Of a stretch of DNA of 64,000 bases, positions 50,330 through 59,234 are shown in pieces. The DNA is taken from NCBI RefSeq assembly GCF_028463985.1, contig NZ_CP116766.1:1302001-1366000 (forward strand). The letters are read 5' to 3'. The stretch's first letter is position 1; every line of letters begins with the position of its first letter. A model generated the notes under the pieces. It was given only the letters and a program-made list of their open reading frames with translations, was not told the DNA's origin and did not search any database. This stretch comes from Neisseria lisongii. GTDB taxonomy: Bacteria > Pseudomonadota > Gammaproteobacteria > Burkholderiales > Neisseriaceae. The translations under genes were made by a program, and so were the position numbers.

Positions 50330-50842
50330 ATGAATCATGTGATGAAAATGTTGGCGGCGGCTTGTTGTGCGCTGCTGCTGGCTGCCTGCGCTGCGTTGCC
50401 TGCGGCGGATGCGGGGCGGGCGGATTATGAAAAGATGCTGGCTTGGAATGCGGCGCACGAGCCGGTGGTGAATGCGCTGCAAGGCCGTTTGCAGCAGAAG
50501 ATGGATGCGGGCAATACGGCGGAATTGGAGGCGGAAATCAAGGTGTTTGCGGCGACGATTAAGCAGATGTTGGCGGATTTGGACCGTTTGGAAATCCGCA
50601 ATCCGCTGGTGGCGGAATTTCAGGCGAAATCCCGGGAAAGTCTGGTGTTGTCTGCGCTGCTGATGGGTCAGGGCGTGGCGGCGATTCTGCATCCGCAGCA
50701 GCAGGAGAATATTGTGGCGCAAACGCTGAATCAGGTGAATCAGATGTCTTCGATTAATCAGAATGTTGCGGAATTGAAAAAGGCGGCTTTGGAAATGAAC
50801 CGGCTGGCTGCCCGACTGAATAAGATGTATCCGAAAAAGTGA
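50330..50842 (+). CDS. Small helical lipoprotein, unknown function
   Basis: A 170-residue predicted lipoprotein: MKMLAAACCALLLAACAALP has lipobox LAAC (Cys20 from the 50330 start). The mature part is almost wholly helical: RADYEKMLAWNAAHEPVVNA, AELEAEIKVFAATIKQMLAD, and a C-terminal heptad-rich NQVNQMSSINQNVAELKKAA. GC-rich, unlike the 49161 gene. AAAGGA lies eight bases before the ATG at 50330; the ATG four codons on is an alternative. I do not recognise the family. The next gene follows after 41 bases, so they are probably co-transcribed. Confidence 0.75.
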   Translation: MNHVMKMLAAACCALLLAACAALPAADAGRADYEKMLAWNAAHEPVVNALQGRLQQKMDAGNTAELEAEIKVFAATIKQMLADLDRLEIRNPLVAEFQAKSRESLVLSALLMGQGVAAILHPQQQENIVAQTLNQVNQMSSINQNVAELKKAALEMNRLAARLNKMYPKK

Positions 50843-50883
50843 TGTTTTTGGAAAAAATGATGTTTTTGATTGAAAGGAAAATT

Positions 50884-51507
50884 ATGATGAAAAAATCTGC
50901 TTTATTGCTGCCTCTGCTCGCTGCGCTGCTTGCGGCGCAACCGGCTGTCGCCGATGATAATCGGGCGGTGTTGGCAAAATCTTGGGAAAAGGATGATTTG
51001 GGAAGCAAGCGTTTTCCGCTTGATTATTCGTCAAGTTGGGAAAGCGCTGCAACCAAGGGCGACCGCTGGAAGCCGCTTGAATATAGTCTGCCCAATGGAG
51101 GATATGCGACTTTTACTTGGGATGAGAGCCAAATGAATGTAGCTATGAACCGCAATACGGCCAGAATGGGGAAACTCCGGTATTTTGAGGGGGAAGAAAG
51201 AAAAGGGGAAGATATTTATATTGAGGTTAGCCTGATTAAGCAGTTTACCCCGGCCCACCGTTTCAAACATATCGGCAAAACCGCCGATTTCAGCGAACAG
51301 CGGATTCGGATTTCCTGCACCCGACGGCGGGTGGCAACGCTGGCTGAAGTGTATTTTCTGGGCAAGAAAATGGTCTATCAAAACCTGACCCTGCCCGACC
51401 CTTTAATCTGGCGTGAGTTTCTGCACCATGAGCCGGAGAAATATATTCAAGACGAACTCTGCCAAATGATTCATCTTCAGGGTTTTAGAGCGTTTGATAA
51501 GTTATAG
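50884..51507 (+). CDS. Exported protein with a Cys pair, unknown function
   Basis: A 207-residue protein with a Sec signal (MKKSALLLPLLAALLAAQPAVA, cleavage before DDNRA). The mature part contains WKPLEYSLPNGGYATFTWDE, IYIEVSLIKQF, a cysteine in IRISCTRRRVATLAEVYF, LIWREFLHHEPEKYI and a C-terminal DELCQMIHLQGF. Same general plan as the 49808 protein. Two adjacent ATGs (50884, 50887) follow AAAGGAAAA. The gene is followed by a terminator at 51589-51620. Confidence 0.72.
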   Translation: MMKKSALLLPLLAALLAAQPAVADDNRAVLAKSWEKDDLGSKRFPLDYSSSWESAATKGDRWKPLEYSLPNGGYATFTWDESQMNVAMNRNTARMGKLRYFEGEERKGEDIYIEVSLIKQFTPAHRFKHIGKTADFSEQRIRISCTRRRVATLAEVYFLGKKMVYQNLTLPDPLIWREFLHHEPEKYIQDELCQMIHLQGFRAFDKL

Positions 51508-51588
51508 TTCATCCATTTTAAACGTATGCCGGCGTTGGTTCGCCTAGTCGTATTTTTAGTGAATTTACTATAAATTTTGAGAATTGAT

Positions 51589-51620
51589 AAAGTGCAGCTG
51601 CTTTTAGGCTGCACTTTTTT
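51589..51620 (+). terminator. Intrinsic terminator of the exported-protein cluster
   Basis: AAAGTGCAGC, loop TGCTTTTAG, GCTGCACTTTTTT: a 10-bp stem and T-run 80 bases past the last stop codon. The rest of 51508-51929 is repeats: bracketed units 51647-51757, a REP-like palindrome, a 40-bp direct repeat (GTTTTTGGGCGGCATTGAGA at 51621 and 51846) and an uptake-sequence pair. Confidence 0.85.
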
Positions 51621-51646
51621 GTTTTTGGGCGGCATTGAGAGAACAG

Positions 51647-51757
51647 GCCGTCTGAAAACCGCAGGTTTCGCCAAAACGAGCGTAGCGAGTTTCTGCGCAG
51701 CTAAAACCGCAGGTTTTGCCCAAACGGGGGTAACGGGTTTCTGCGAAGCGAAAATCA
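51647..51757. repeat. Two ~48-bp repeat units behind an uptake sequence
   Basis: AGGCCGTCTGAAAACCGCAG, GTAGCGAGTTTCTGCGCAGC, CCGCAGGTTTTGCCCAAACG, GTAACGGGTTTCTGCGAAGC, then the REP-like palindrome instead of a closing uptake sequence. Confidence 0.7.
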
Positions 51758-51758
51758 G

Positions 51759-51836
51759 GTAGGGTGCGGGTAACCGCACCATATTGAATGAAGATTTAAG
51801 CAACAAAGCAAAGCGGTGCGGTAACCCGCACCCTAC
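51759..51836. repeat. REP-like palindrome, third copy
   Basis: GTAGGGTGCGGGTAACCGCA to GTAACCCGCACCCTAC, opposite orientation to the copies around the IS110 gene (centre TTGAATGAAGATT). Confidence 0.75.
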
Positions 51837-51869
51837 GACTTTTTTGTTTTTGGGCGGCATTGAGAGAAC

Positions 51870-51902
51870 AGGCCGTCTGAAAACTCGATTTTCAGACGGC
51901 CT
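51870..51902. terminator. Inverted uptake-sequence pair between the exported-protein cluster and miaB
   Basis: AGGCCGTCTGAAAA, CTCGA-type loop, TTTTCAGACGGCCT; positioned to serve the convergent genes on both sides. Confidence 0.7.
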
Positions 51903-51929
51903 CAAGCAATACGGCAAACCGGTTTTGGT

Positions 51930-53258
51930 TTATGCTTCGGGCAATTTTCCCCGCAGTGAGAAGGTATAGGCTTCGGTGATTTCCAAATCAATCATTTGGT
52001 TAATCATGTCCGGCGTGCCGTTGAAATTGACCACACGGTTGTTGGCGGTGCGTGCCTGAAGCTGGTCGGGGTCTTTTTTGGAAATGCCTTCGACCAGACA
52101 GCGTTGCACGGTGCCGACCATGGTTTGGTTGATGCGGGCGGTTTCGGCTTCGATGACTTCGTTTAAGGCTTCCAAACGGCGGACTTTTTCTTCGTGCGGC
52201 GTGTCGTCGTGCAGATTGGCGGCGGGTGTGCCGGGGCGGGGGCTGTAAATAAAGACGAAGCTCAAATCAAAGGCGATGTCTTTTACCAGTTTGAGGGTTT
52301 GTTCAAACTCTCGTTCGGTTTCGCCGGGGAAGCCGACGATGAAGTCGCTGCTCAGGCACAAATCGGGGCGGATGGCCCGCAGTTTGCGGATAATCGATTT
52401 GTATTCCAAGGCGGTGTAGCCCCGTTTCATGGCCGACAATACCCGATCCGAGCCGCTTTGAATCGGCAGGTGCAGGTGGGACACCAGCTTGGGCAGGTCT
52501 CGATAGCATTCGATAATCGAGTCGGAAAATTCGCGCGGGTGGCTGGTGGTGAACCGCATTCTTTCGATGCCGGGGATTTCATGCACGATGCGCAGCAGGG
52601 TGGCGAAGTCGCAGATTTCTCCGTTTTCCATTTCGCCCCGATAGGCGTTGACGTTTTGTCCCAACAGGTTGATTTCTTTCACGCCCTGCTGTGCCAAGCC
52701 GGCGATTTCGGTTAAAACGTCGTTGAGCGGGCGGGAAAATTCTTCGCCCCGGGTATAAGGTACAACGCAGAACGAGCAGTATTTGGAACAGCCTTCCATA
52801 ATCGAGATAAAGGCGCTACCGCCCTCTACTCTGGCGGGCGGCAGGTGGTCGAATTTTTCGATTTCGGGGAAGGAAATATCGACTTGGGCATGACCGGTGG
52901 TTTCTTTGTCCACAATCATTTTCGGCAGGCGGTGCAGCGTTTGCGGGCCGAACACCACGTCCACATAGGGTGCGCGTTTGATGATGGTTTCGCCCTCTTG
53001 CGAGGCCACGCAGCCGGCCACGCCGATAATCAGGTTGGGATTTTTTTCTTTCAGGGGGCGCACCCGTCCTAAGTCGGAAAAGACTTTTTCCTGCGCTTTT
53101 TCACGCACAGAACAGGTGTTGAACAGGATAATGTCGGCTTCGTCGGCTTCGTTTACCTGCTCGATGCCGCCGTGTTCCTCGGCCAAAACCGCCAGCATTT
53201 TTTCGCTGTCGTATTCGTTCATCTGGCAGCCGAAGGTGCGGATAAATACTTTTTTCAT
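51930..53258 (-). CDS. miaB: tRNA-2-methylthio-N6-dimethylallyladenosine synthase
   Basis: A 442-residue radical-SAM methylthiotransferase acting on i6A37 of tRNAs that read UNN codons. The N-terminal UPF0004 domain has cluster cysteines in FIRTFGCQMNEYDSEK, FNTCSVREKA and IGVAGCVASQEG. The radical-SAM motif CxxxCxxC is in MEGCSKYCSFCVVPYTRG near residue 155, and the TRAM domain is at the C-terminus (NRVVNFNGTPDMINQM). The start at 53258 (MKKVFIRTFGCQMNEYD) is the conserved one; the 40 open codons upstream contain an uptake sequence. Confidence 0.97.
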   Translation of the reverse strand: MKKVFIRTFGCQMNEYDSEKMLAVLAEEHGGIEQVNEADEADIILFNTCSVREKAQEKVFSDLGRVRPLKEKNPNLIIGVAGCVASQEGETIIKRAPYVDVVFGPQTLHRLPKMIVDKETTGHAQVDISFPEIEKFDHLPPARVEGGSAFISIMEGCSKYCSFCVVPYTRGEEFSRPLNDVLTEIAGLAQQGVKEINLLGQNVNAYRGEMENGEICDFATLLRIVHEIPGIERMRFTTSHPREFSDSIIECYRDLPKLVSHLHLPIQSGSDRVLSAMKRGYTALEYKSIIRKLRAIRPDLCLSSDFIVGFPGETEREFEQTLKLVKDIAFDLSFVFIYSPRPGTPAANLHDDTPHEEKVRRLEALNEVIEAETARINQTMVGTVQRCLVEGISKKDPDQLQARTANNRVVNFNGTPDMINQMIDLEITEAYTFSLRGKLPEA

Positions 53259-53496
53259 GGTTGTGTTTTCTTTCAGGTTGCCCGTAATTGCGGGGCTGAG
53301 GTGGTTATCGTGAATTTGCGGTGCGGTTTTCAGACGGCCTTGCGCCTGAACAACGGAAAGCCGAAAATTATAACACAATCAAAAAAATATAGCGGACAAA
53401 CTTTTTTCCGAGGCCGTCTGAAAATCAGTGCTAAAATACGGCACAAAACAAAACGCACCCGTCCCGTTTTTCAGACGGCCTACGAAAGGATTTTAT

Positions 53497-54780
53497 ATGA
53501 ACCGCAACGAACAATTATTCAACCGTGCCAAAGCCATCATCCCCGGCGGCGTGAATTCCCCCGTACGGGCATTCGGCAGCGTCGGCGGTATTCCCCGCTT
53601 TATCAAAAAAGCCGAAGGCGCTTATGTTTGGGACGAAAACGATACCCGCTACATCGACTATGTCGGCTCTTGGGGGCCTGCGATTGTCGGCCACGCCCAC
53701 CCCGAAGTGATTGAAGCCGTGCGGGAAGCCGCATTGGGTGGTTTGTCGTTCGGCGCACCGACCGAAGGCGAAATCGCCATCGCCGAAGAAATCGCCAAAA
53801 TCCTACCGAGCGTCGAACAAGTCCGCCTTGTCAGCTCCGGCACTGAGGCCACCATGTCCGCCATCCGTTTGGCACGGGGCTTTACCGGCCGCGACAAAAT
53901 CATCAAATTTGAAGGCTGCTACCACGGCCATTCCGACAGCCTCTTGGTCAAAGCAGGCAGCGGCCTCTTAACCTTCGGCAATCCGAGTTCCGCCGGCGTA
54001 CCCGCCGATTTCACCAAACATACTTTGGTACTCGAATACAACAACGTCGCCCAACTCGAAGAAACCTTCGCCCAAGCCGGCAGCGAAATCGCCTGCGTGA
54101 TTTTAGAACCCTTTGTCGGCAACATGAACTTGGTAAGGCCGTCTGAAAACTTCATCAAAGCCCTGCGTTCGCTGACCGAACAGCACGGCACGGTATTGAT
54201 TTACGACGAAGTGATGACCGGATTTCGGGTCGCACTAGGTGGCGCACAATCGCTGCACGGCATCACGCCCGACCTGACCACCATGGGTAAAGTTATCGGC
54301 GGCGGCATGCCCTTGGCAGCGTTTGGCGGCCGCAAAGACATCATGGCGGCGATTTCCCCGCTCGGCGGCGTTTATCAGGCAGGCACACTGTCGGGCAACC
54401 CGATTGCCGTTGCCGCCGGCCTGAAAACACTGGAAATCATCCAGCGCCCCGGTTTCTACGAAAACCTCAACGCCCGCACCGAACAGTTGGTCAAAGGCTT
54501 TGCCCAAGCCGCCCAAGCCAACGGCATCGCATTCAGCACCGATTTTGTCGGCGGCATGTTCGGCCTCTATTTCGCCGACAAACGCCCGCAAAACTACGCC
54601 GACATGACCCACACCGACATCGAAGCCTTCAAACGCTTCTTCCACGGTATGCTCGACCGAGGCATCGCCTTCGGCCCTTCCGCCTACGAAGCCTGCTTCA
54701 TGTCCGCCGCCCACACGCCCGAACTGATCGAACAAACCGTGGCAACGGCGCAGGAAGTATTTAAAGAAATGGCAGCGTAA
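53497..54780 (+). CDS. hemL: Glutamate-1-semialdehyde 2,1-aminomutase
   Basis: A 427-residue PLP enzyme that makes 5-aminolevulinate for haem synthesis. Landmarks: IPGGVNSPVRAFGSVGG near residue 14, VRLVSSGTEATMSAIRLARG near residue 112, YDEVMTGFRVALGGAQ near residue 238, and the PLP lysine in TTMGKVIGGGMPLAAFGG near residue 263. A full uptake sequence (codons RPSEN near residue 212) is embedded in the coding sequence. The start at 53497 follows AAAGGA. Confidence 0.97.
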   Translation: MNRNEQLFNRAKAIIPGGVNSPVRAFGSVGGIPRFIKKAEGAYVWDENDTRYIDYVGSWGPAIVGHAHPEVIEAVREAALGGLSFGAPTEGEIAIAEEIAKILPSVEQVRLVSSGTEATMSAIRLARGFTGRDKIIKFEGCYHGHSDSLLVKAGSGLLTFGNPSSAGVPADFTKHTLVLEYNNVAQLEETFAQAGSEIACVILEPFVGNMNLVRPSENFIKALRSLTEQHGTVLIYDEVMTGFRVALGGAQSLHGITPDLTTMGKVIGGGMPLAAFGGRKDIMAAISPLGGVYQAGTLSGNPIAVAAGLKTLEIIQRPGFYENLNARTEQLVKGFAQAAQANGIAFSTDFVGGMFGLYFADKRPQNYADMTHTDIEAFKRFFHGMLDRGIAFGPSAYEACFMSAAHTPELIEQTVATAQEVFKEMAA

Positions 54781-54810
54781 CACGGTTTGACGGTATAACC
54801 GACCAAACAA

Positions 54811-54850
54811 AGGCCGTCTGAAAACGCAGTTTTGCAGTTTTCAGACGGCT
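54811..54850. terminator. Inverted uptake-sequence pair after hemL
   Basis: AGGCCGTCTGAAAAC and TTTTCAGACGGCTT with GCAG/TGCAG inner arms, 30 bases past the stop codon. Confidence 0.7.
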
Positions 54851-54960
54851 TAAATGTGGAATTTAAAGAACACGTGCGTGCTTTGGCACGCACGCTACGA
54901 GTGTCGGATTAAATTGTAGCACTATTGGCTAGCACGCTACACCAAATTCACCGGTAGCGT

Positions 54961-55432
54961 GCTTGCCTAAGCATGCACGGGTTTGGGTTTATCGTGAATT
55001 TACTTTAAAAATATGACAACACAAGCCACCTTTTCCCGATTTTAGCGAAACCTTCGGTTTTAGCTTCGCAGAAACTCGCTTTGCTCGTTTTCAGACGGCT
55101 TGAATGTGAAATTTAAAGAACATGTGCGTGCTGCGGCACGCACGCTACGACACACTCAACAGTAGTATGCCGAAAAGTCGTAGTGTGCTTGCCTAAGCAT
55201 GCACGGGTTTGGGTTTATCGTGAATTTACTTTAAAAATATGACAACACAAGCCACCTTTTCCCGATTTTAGCGAAACCTTCGGTTTTAGCTTCGCAGAAA
55301 CTCGCTTTGCTCGTTTTCAGACGGCTTGAATGTGAAATTTAAAGAACACGTGCGTGCTGCGGCACGCACGCTACGACACACTCAACAGTAGTATGCCGAA
55401 AAGTCGTAGTGTGCATGCCTAAGCATGCACGT
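54961..55432. repeat. Tandem duplication of a 226-bp repeat module
   Basis: Two copies, 54961-55186 and 55187-55412, nearly identical (I saw a single T/C change, near 55123 versus 55349), followed by the first 20 bases of a third. Each copy holds GCTTGCCTAAGCATGCACGG, AATATGACAACACAAGCCAC, a bracketed-repeat unit (TTTTAGCTTCGCAGAAACTC) ending in TTTTCAGACGGC, and GTGCGTGCTGCGGCACGCAC. There is no coding potential. Confidence 0.88.
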
Positions 55433-55445
55433 GTCTGTTTACATA

Positions 55446-55642
55446 TATCGTGAATTAGCCAAATTTCCAGTACATTCTCAACCCAACATGCCCGTCATTC
55501 CGACGAAAGTCGGAATCCATTTCGGCGGCTTAGGCAACTGTGTTTTCTTTACGGTTTCTGAATCTGACAGATGGATTCCGACTTTCGTCGGAATGACGAG
55601 TATGTTTGAAAATCGTTCGGTTTATTAAGTGGATTCACTATA
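55446..55642 (+). mobile_element. MITE-1, full-length copy (197 bp)
   Basis: TATCGTGAATTAGCCAAATT to AAGTGGATTCACTATA with both dRS3-like arms. Same orientation as the copy at 6611-6807. It lies 37 bases from the end of dusA and follows directly on the tandem module. Confidence 0.88.
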
Positions 55643-55679
55643 GTGAAAAAACCGTTTTCAGACGGCCTGCGCCCTCAAA

Positions 55680-56702
55680 CTATTCCCAGACATTAGCCTT
55701 TTCCACTTCCGCCCAAGCCTGCAGTATCAGCGTGCCGTCGTTGTCTTTCAGCAGATTAGCGTCTGAGAGCATACGCCGCCAGGTGCGGGCGTTTTTCAGG
55801 CCGTGCATCAGGCCCAAGGTATGGCGGGCGATGTGGCGCAGGATTGTTCCCCGTCCGGCTTGGATTTGGGTTTGGCTGTAACGGTAGATCCGTTCGACCA
55901 GTTCGGCGTATGCAATGGGGGCGCGGTCGTCTTGGTAAAACAGCCTGTCCCAGTGCCGCATAATCATCGGGTTGTGATAGGCTTCCCGACCGACCATCAC
56001 GCCATCGACGTGTTGCAGATGGGCGGCGATTTCTTCGTTGGTGGTTACGCCGCCGTTGAGCAGGATTTCCAAATCGGGAAATTCCTGTTTGAGGCGGTAA
56101 ACATATTCGTATTTGAGCGGCGGCACTTCCCGGTTTTCTTTAGGCGAAAGCCCGTCCAGCCAAGCATTTCGGGCGTGGACGATAAAGGTGCGGCAGGCGG
56201 TTTTGCGTTGCAGCGTGCCGACAAAATCGGCAACGGTTTGATATTCGGTCTGTCGGTCCACGCCGATACGGTGTTTGACGGTTACGGGAATCTGCACAGC
56301 GTCCTGCATGGCGTTCAAACAATCCGCTACCAAATCGACTTCGTTCATCAAGCAAGCGCCGAATGCGCCTTTCTGCACCCTTGGGCTGGGGCAGCCGCAG
56401 TTGAGATTGACTTCATTGTAACCATATTGCTCGGCGGCTTTGGCAGCTTGGGCCAAATCGGCCGGTTCGCTACCACCCAGTTGCAGGGCGACGGGCTGCT
56501 CGCCTTCGTTGAACATCAAAAAGCGTTGCGCATCGCCGTAGATAATCGCACCGGCGTTAATCATTTCGCTGTAAAGCCAAGTATGGCGGCTGATTTGGCG
56601 TGCCATATAGCGGTAATGGCGGTCGGTCCAATCAAGCATCGGGGCAACCGATAAACGGCGGCTTGGGGATTGGGTTTGCGGAGCGAAAGTTGTCTGTTCC
56701 AT
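55680..56702 (-). CDS. dusA: tRNA-dihydrouridine(20/20a) synthase
   Basis: A 340-residue FMN enzyme that reduces U20/U20a in tRNA. The FMN barrel begins SVAPMLDWTDRHYRYMARQ; the catalytic cysteine is in NLNCGCPSPRVQKGAFGACLM near residue 100; the DusA-specific segment is VHARNAWLDGLSPKENREVPP near residue 180; LLNGGVTTNEEIAAHLQ and VDGVMVGREAYHNP follow. The length is typical for DusA. It is followed downstream by repeats only. Confidence 0.96.
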   Translation of the reverse strand: MEQTTFAPQTQSPSRRLSVAPMLDWTDRHYRYMARQISRHTWLYSEMINAGAIIYGDAQRFLMFNEGEQPVALQLGGSEPADLAQAAKAAEQYGYNEVNLNCGCPSPRVQKGAFGACLMNEVDLVADCLNAMQDAVQIPVTVKHRIGVDRQTEYQTVADFVGTLQRKTACRTFIVHARNAWLDGLSPKENREVPPLKYEYVYRLKQEFPDLEILLNGGVTTNEEIAAHLQHVDGVMVGREAYHNPMIMRHWDRLFYQDDRAPIAYAELVERIYRYSQTQIQAGRGTILRHIARHTLGLMHGLKNARTWRRMLSDANLLKDNDGTLILQAWAEVEKANVWE

Positions 56703-56799
56703 GTTTTTTCGTCTGTCTGTATGGTGGGCGGAACTATATCACAGCTTGGCGGTCTGCTCCATACGACACGGTAAGGGAATAAAAAACACGCATAAAACA

Positions 56800-56830
56800 A
56801 GCCGTCTGAAAATCGATTTTCAGACGGCCT
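56800..56830. terminator. Inverted uptake-sequence pair between dusA and the PBP1A gene
   Basis: GCCGTCTGAAAATCGA and its inverse, tight hairpin 14 bases past the PBP1A stop codon on the minus strand. Confidence 0.75.
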
Positions 56831-56843
56831 GTGATTCATCGGC

Positions 56844-59234
56844 TTAAAACAGTGAATCCAACTGTTTGTTGCTGTTGCCCTGCGCAGCGGATGGTGCCGG
56901 AGCGGCCGGTTTTTCATCTACCTGCGTTACCTGACTGCTACCAGAACGGGCATCATCGCCTTGTTTTTTCGGTGCCGGTTTGCGAACCGGGCGGGGAACA
57001 CTACCCCGGTTGTCGAGTTTCAAATCAGAGCTGGTTACTTGGCGCTCTTTCATATAATACTCGCCACTGCGGCTGACCACGCCGTCGGGGGCTTTCATGC
57101 CTTTGGCATCAGTTCCTTTCAGGGCGAAACGCATATATTCCGCCCATACCGGTACGGCGATTGTGCCGCCGTAGCCCGCACGGCCCATGCTTTTCGGTTT
57201 GTCGAAACCGACATACACGGCAGTTACCACGCTAGGGTTGAAGCCGACAAACCATGCGTCTTTGTTGTCGTTGGTCGTACCGGTTTTACCGGCAATATCC
57301 GAACGGCCGATGGTGTTGGCGCTGCGGGCAGTACCGACACGCACTACGTCCTGCATGATTTTATACATGATGTAGGCATTGCGGGGGTCGATGACCTGCG
57401 GTGCGTTTTCACCGGCAACCAACGGCTGCATCTGCGCCCGCAGGCGGCCTTGGCTGTCGTAAATTTTGTCGATGACGTAGGCGGACACTTTATAGCCGCC
57501 GTTGGCAAACACGCTGTAGCCCTCGGCAATCCGCAGCGGCGTGGTTTCGCCCGTACCCAGCGCCATTGACAGTGAAGCCGGAATTTCAGACGGCTTGAAG
57601 CCGAAGCGTTGGATATATTGTTGGGCGTAGCCGATGCCGATAGACATCAAAATGCGGATCGACACCATGTTTTTCGACGCTGTCAGTGCCTGACGCAGGG
57701 TGATATAGCCTGCATAGCGGCCGTCGGCGTTTTTCGGCATCCACACCGAGCCGTTTTTGCCTTTGCCCGGCAGCGCCAGCGGCGCATCGTTGATTTGGGT
57801 GGACGCTGTCATGCCTTTGGCAATGGCGGCGGAATAGACAAACGGTTTGAAGGTCGAACCGGGCTGGCGCATGGCTTGGGTAGCACGGTTGAAGGCTTTG
57901 CTGTGGAAATCGTAGCCGCCGACCAAGGCACGCACGGCACCGGTTTTGGCATCCAACGAAACCAGCGCCCCCTGCAACAGCGGTTCTTGCACAATTACCC
58001 AACTGTCGCCGCTGCCTTTAACCCGAATCACCGAGCCTCGGCGGATACGCTGATCGCCCATTTTTTTGTTTTCAATCGCACGGGCGGCAAAACCGATTGC
58101 GCCGCCGCTCAAGGTTACTTTCCGGCCGCTAGGAAGCTGAATCTGCAGGCTGCGTTTGGCAGTTTGCAAGACCACGGCAGGCACCATTTTATCAACCGTG
58201 TATAAGGTGGAAAGATGCTGACTGACAGTTTCTTCCACATCATCGGTTTTGCTCAAATCGATATAGCTTTCCGCACCGCGATAGCTGCTGCCCCGGTCGA
58301 AATTGCGCAACACACGGCGCAGCGCTTCGGTGGCGACCCGCTGGTTTTCGGTATTGACCGTCGTATAAACCCTAAAACCTTGGGTATAGGCTTCTTCGCC
58401 GTATTTTTCATACAGTTCCTGACGCACCATTTCGGCGACGTACAGCGCATTTTGATCGATTTTCTGCACAAAACGCTCGTAATGCAGCTCTTCTTTCAAA
58501 GCCTGATCACGCTGTTGCAGGGTAATCATTTTTTCCTCATACATATTGTTGAGGATATAGTTCTGACGCTGCTTGGCACGCTCAGGATTGACAATCGGAT
58601 TGTAGGCGGACGGCGCTTTCGGCAGCCCCGCCAGCATACTGGCTTCCGCCAAGCTCAAATCCTGCACTTTTTTATTGAAATAGATTTGCGATGCCGAAGC
58701 AAAGCCGTAAGCACGCTGACCCAGATAAATCTGGTTGAAATACAGTTCGAGAATCTGGTCTTTGCTCAAAGCCTGCTCGATTTTATACGCCAGCAGCGCT
58801 TCGTTGAATTTGCGGGTAAACGTACGCTCGCTGCTCAGGTAGAAATTTTTGGCCACCTGCTGGGTAATGGTACTTGCGCCCGACTGCACGCCGCCGGCCA
58901 CCACGTTGCCGACAATGGCACGCAATACGCCGAACACGTCCACGCCCCAGTGGTCGTAGAACCGTTTATCCTCGGCGGCAATCACGGCGTTTTTCAACAC
59001 ATCGGGAAAATCGGAAATTTTGGTAAATTCACGGCGTTCTTCGCCATACAGACCAATCACTTTACCGTCCGCCGAATACACCGTCAGCGGCATTTTCGGC
59101 TGATAGTTGTGCAGGCTTTCAACCGAAGGCAGCTTCGGATAAGTAACCAAAATGGCAATCGCAATCAGGCCGACGCCGAAGATTGCCAAACCGATTGTCA
59201 GGCCGAACAGGCCTTTTATCATTTTTCTAATCAT
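56844..59234 (-). CDS. ponA: Penicillin-binding protein 1A
   Basis: A 796-residue bifunctional peptidoglycan synthase anchored in the inner membrane (helix at about residues 8-32). The glycosyltransferase has the catalytic glutamate in AAEDKRFYDHWGVD near residue 85 and QVAKNFYLSSERTFTRKFNE. The transpeptidase has PGSTFKPFVY (catalytic Ser, Lys) near residue 460, SKN in ALTASKNMVSI, and KTGTTNDNKDAWF near residue 645. The Pro/Lys/Ala-rich tail is typical. The start at 59234 has AGG 8 bases upstream. It is divergent from pilM, as known in Neisseria. Confidence 0.96.
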   Translation of the reverse strand: MIRKMIKGLFGLTIGLAIFGVGLIAIAILVTYPKLPSVESLHNYQPKMPLTVYSADGKVIGLYGEERREFTKISDFPDVLKNAVIAAEDKRFYDHWGVDVFGVLRAIVGNVVAGGVQSGASTITQQVAKNFYLSSERTFTRKFNEALLAYKIEQALSKDQILELYFNQIYLGQRAYGFASASQIYFNKKVQDLSLAEASMLAGLPKAPSAYNPIVNPERAKQRQNYILNNMYEEKMITLQQRDQALKEELHYERFVQKIDQNALYVAEMVRQELYEKYGEEAYTQGFRVYTTVNTENQRVATEALRRVLRNFDRGSSYRGAESYIDLSKTDDVEETVSQHLSTLYTVDKMVPAVVLQTAKRSLQIQLPSGRKVTLSGGAIGFAARAIENKKMGDQRIRRGSVIRVKGSGDSWVIVQEPLLQGALVSLDAKTGAVRALVGGYDFHSKAFNRATQAMRQPGSTFKPFVYSAAIAKGMTASTQINDAPLALPGKGKNGSVWMPKNADGRYAGYITLRQALTASKNMVSIRILMSIGIGYAQQYIQRFGFKPSEIPASLSMALGTGETTPLRIAEGYSVFANGGYKVSAYVIDKIYDSQGRLRAQMQPLVAGENAPQVIDPRNAYIMYKIMQDVVRVGTARSANTIGRSDIAGKTGTTNDNKDAWFVGFNPSVVTAVYVGFDKPKSMGRAGYGGTIAVPVWAEYMRFALKGTDAKGMKAPDGVVSRSGEYYMKERQVTSSDLKLDNRGSVPRPVRKPAPKKQGDDARSGSSQVTQVDEKPAAPAPSAAQGNSNKQLDSLF

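Noticed and set aside
54961..55432. Possible CRISPR-like array
   Set aside because: The 226-bp units are contiguous and near identical with no unique spacers; it is a tandem duplication of a composite repeat.
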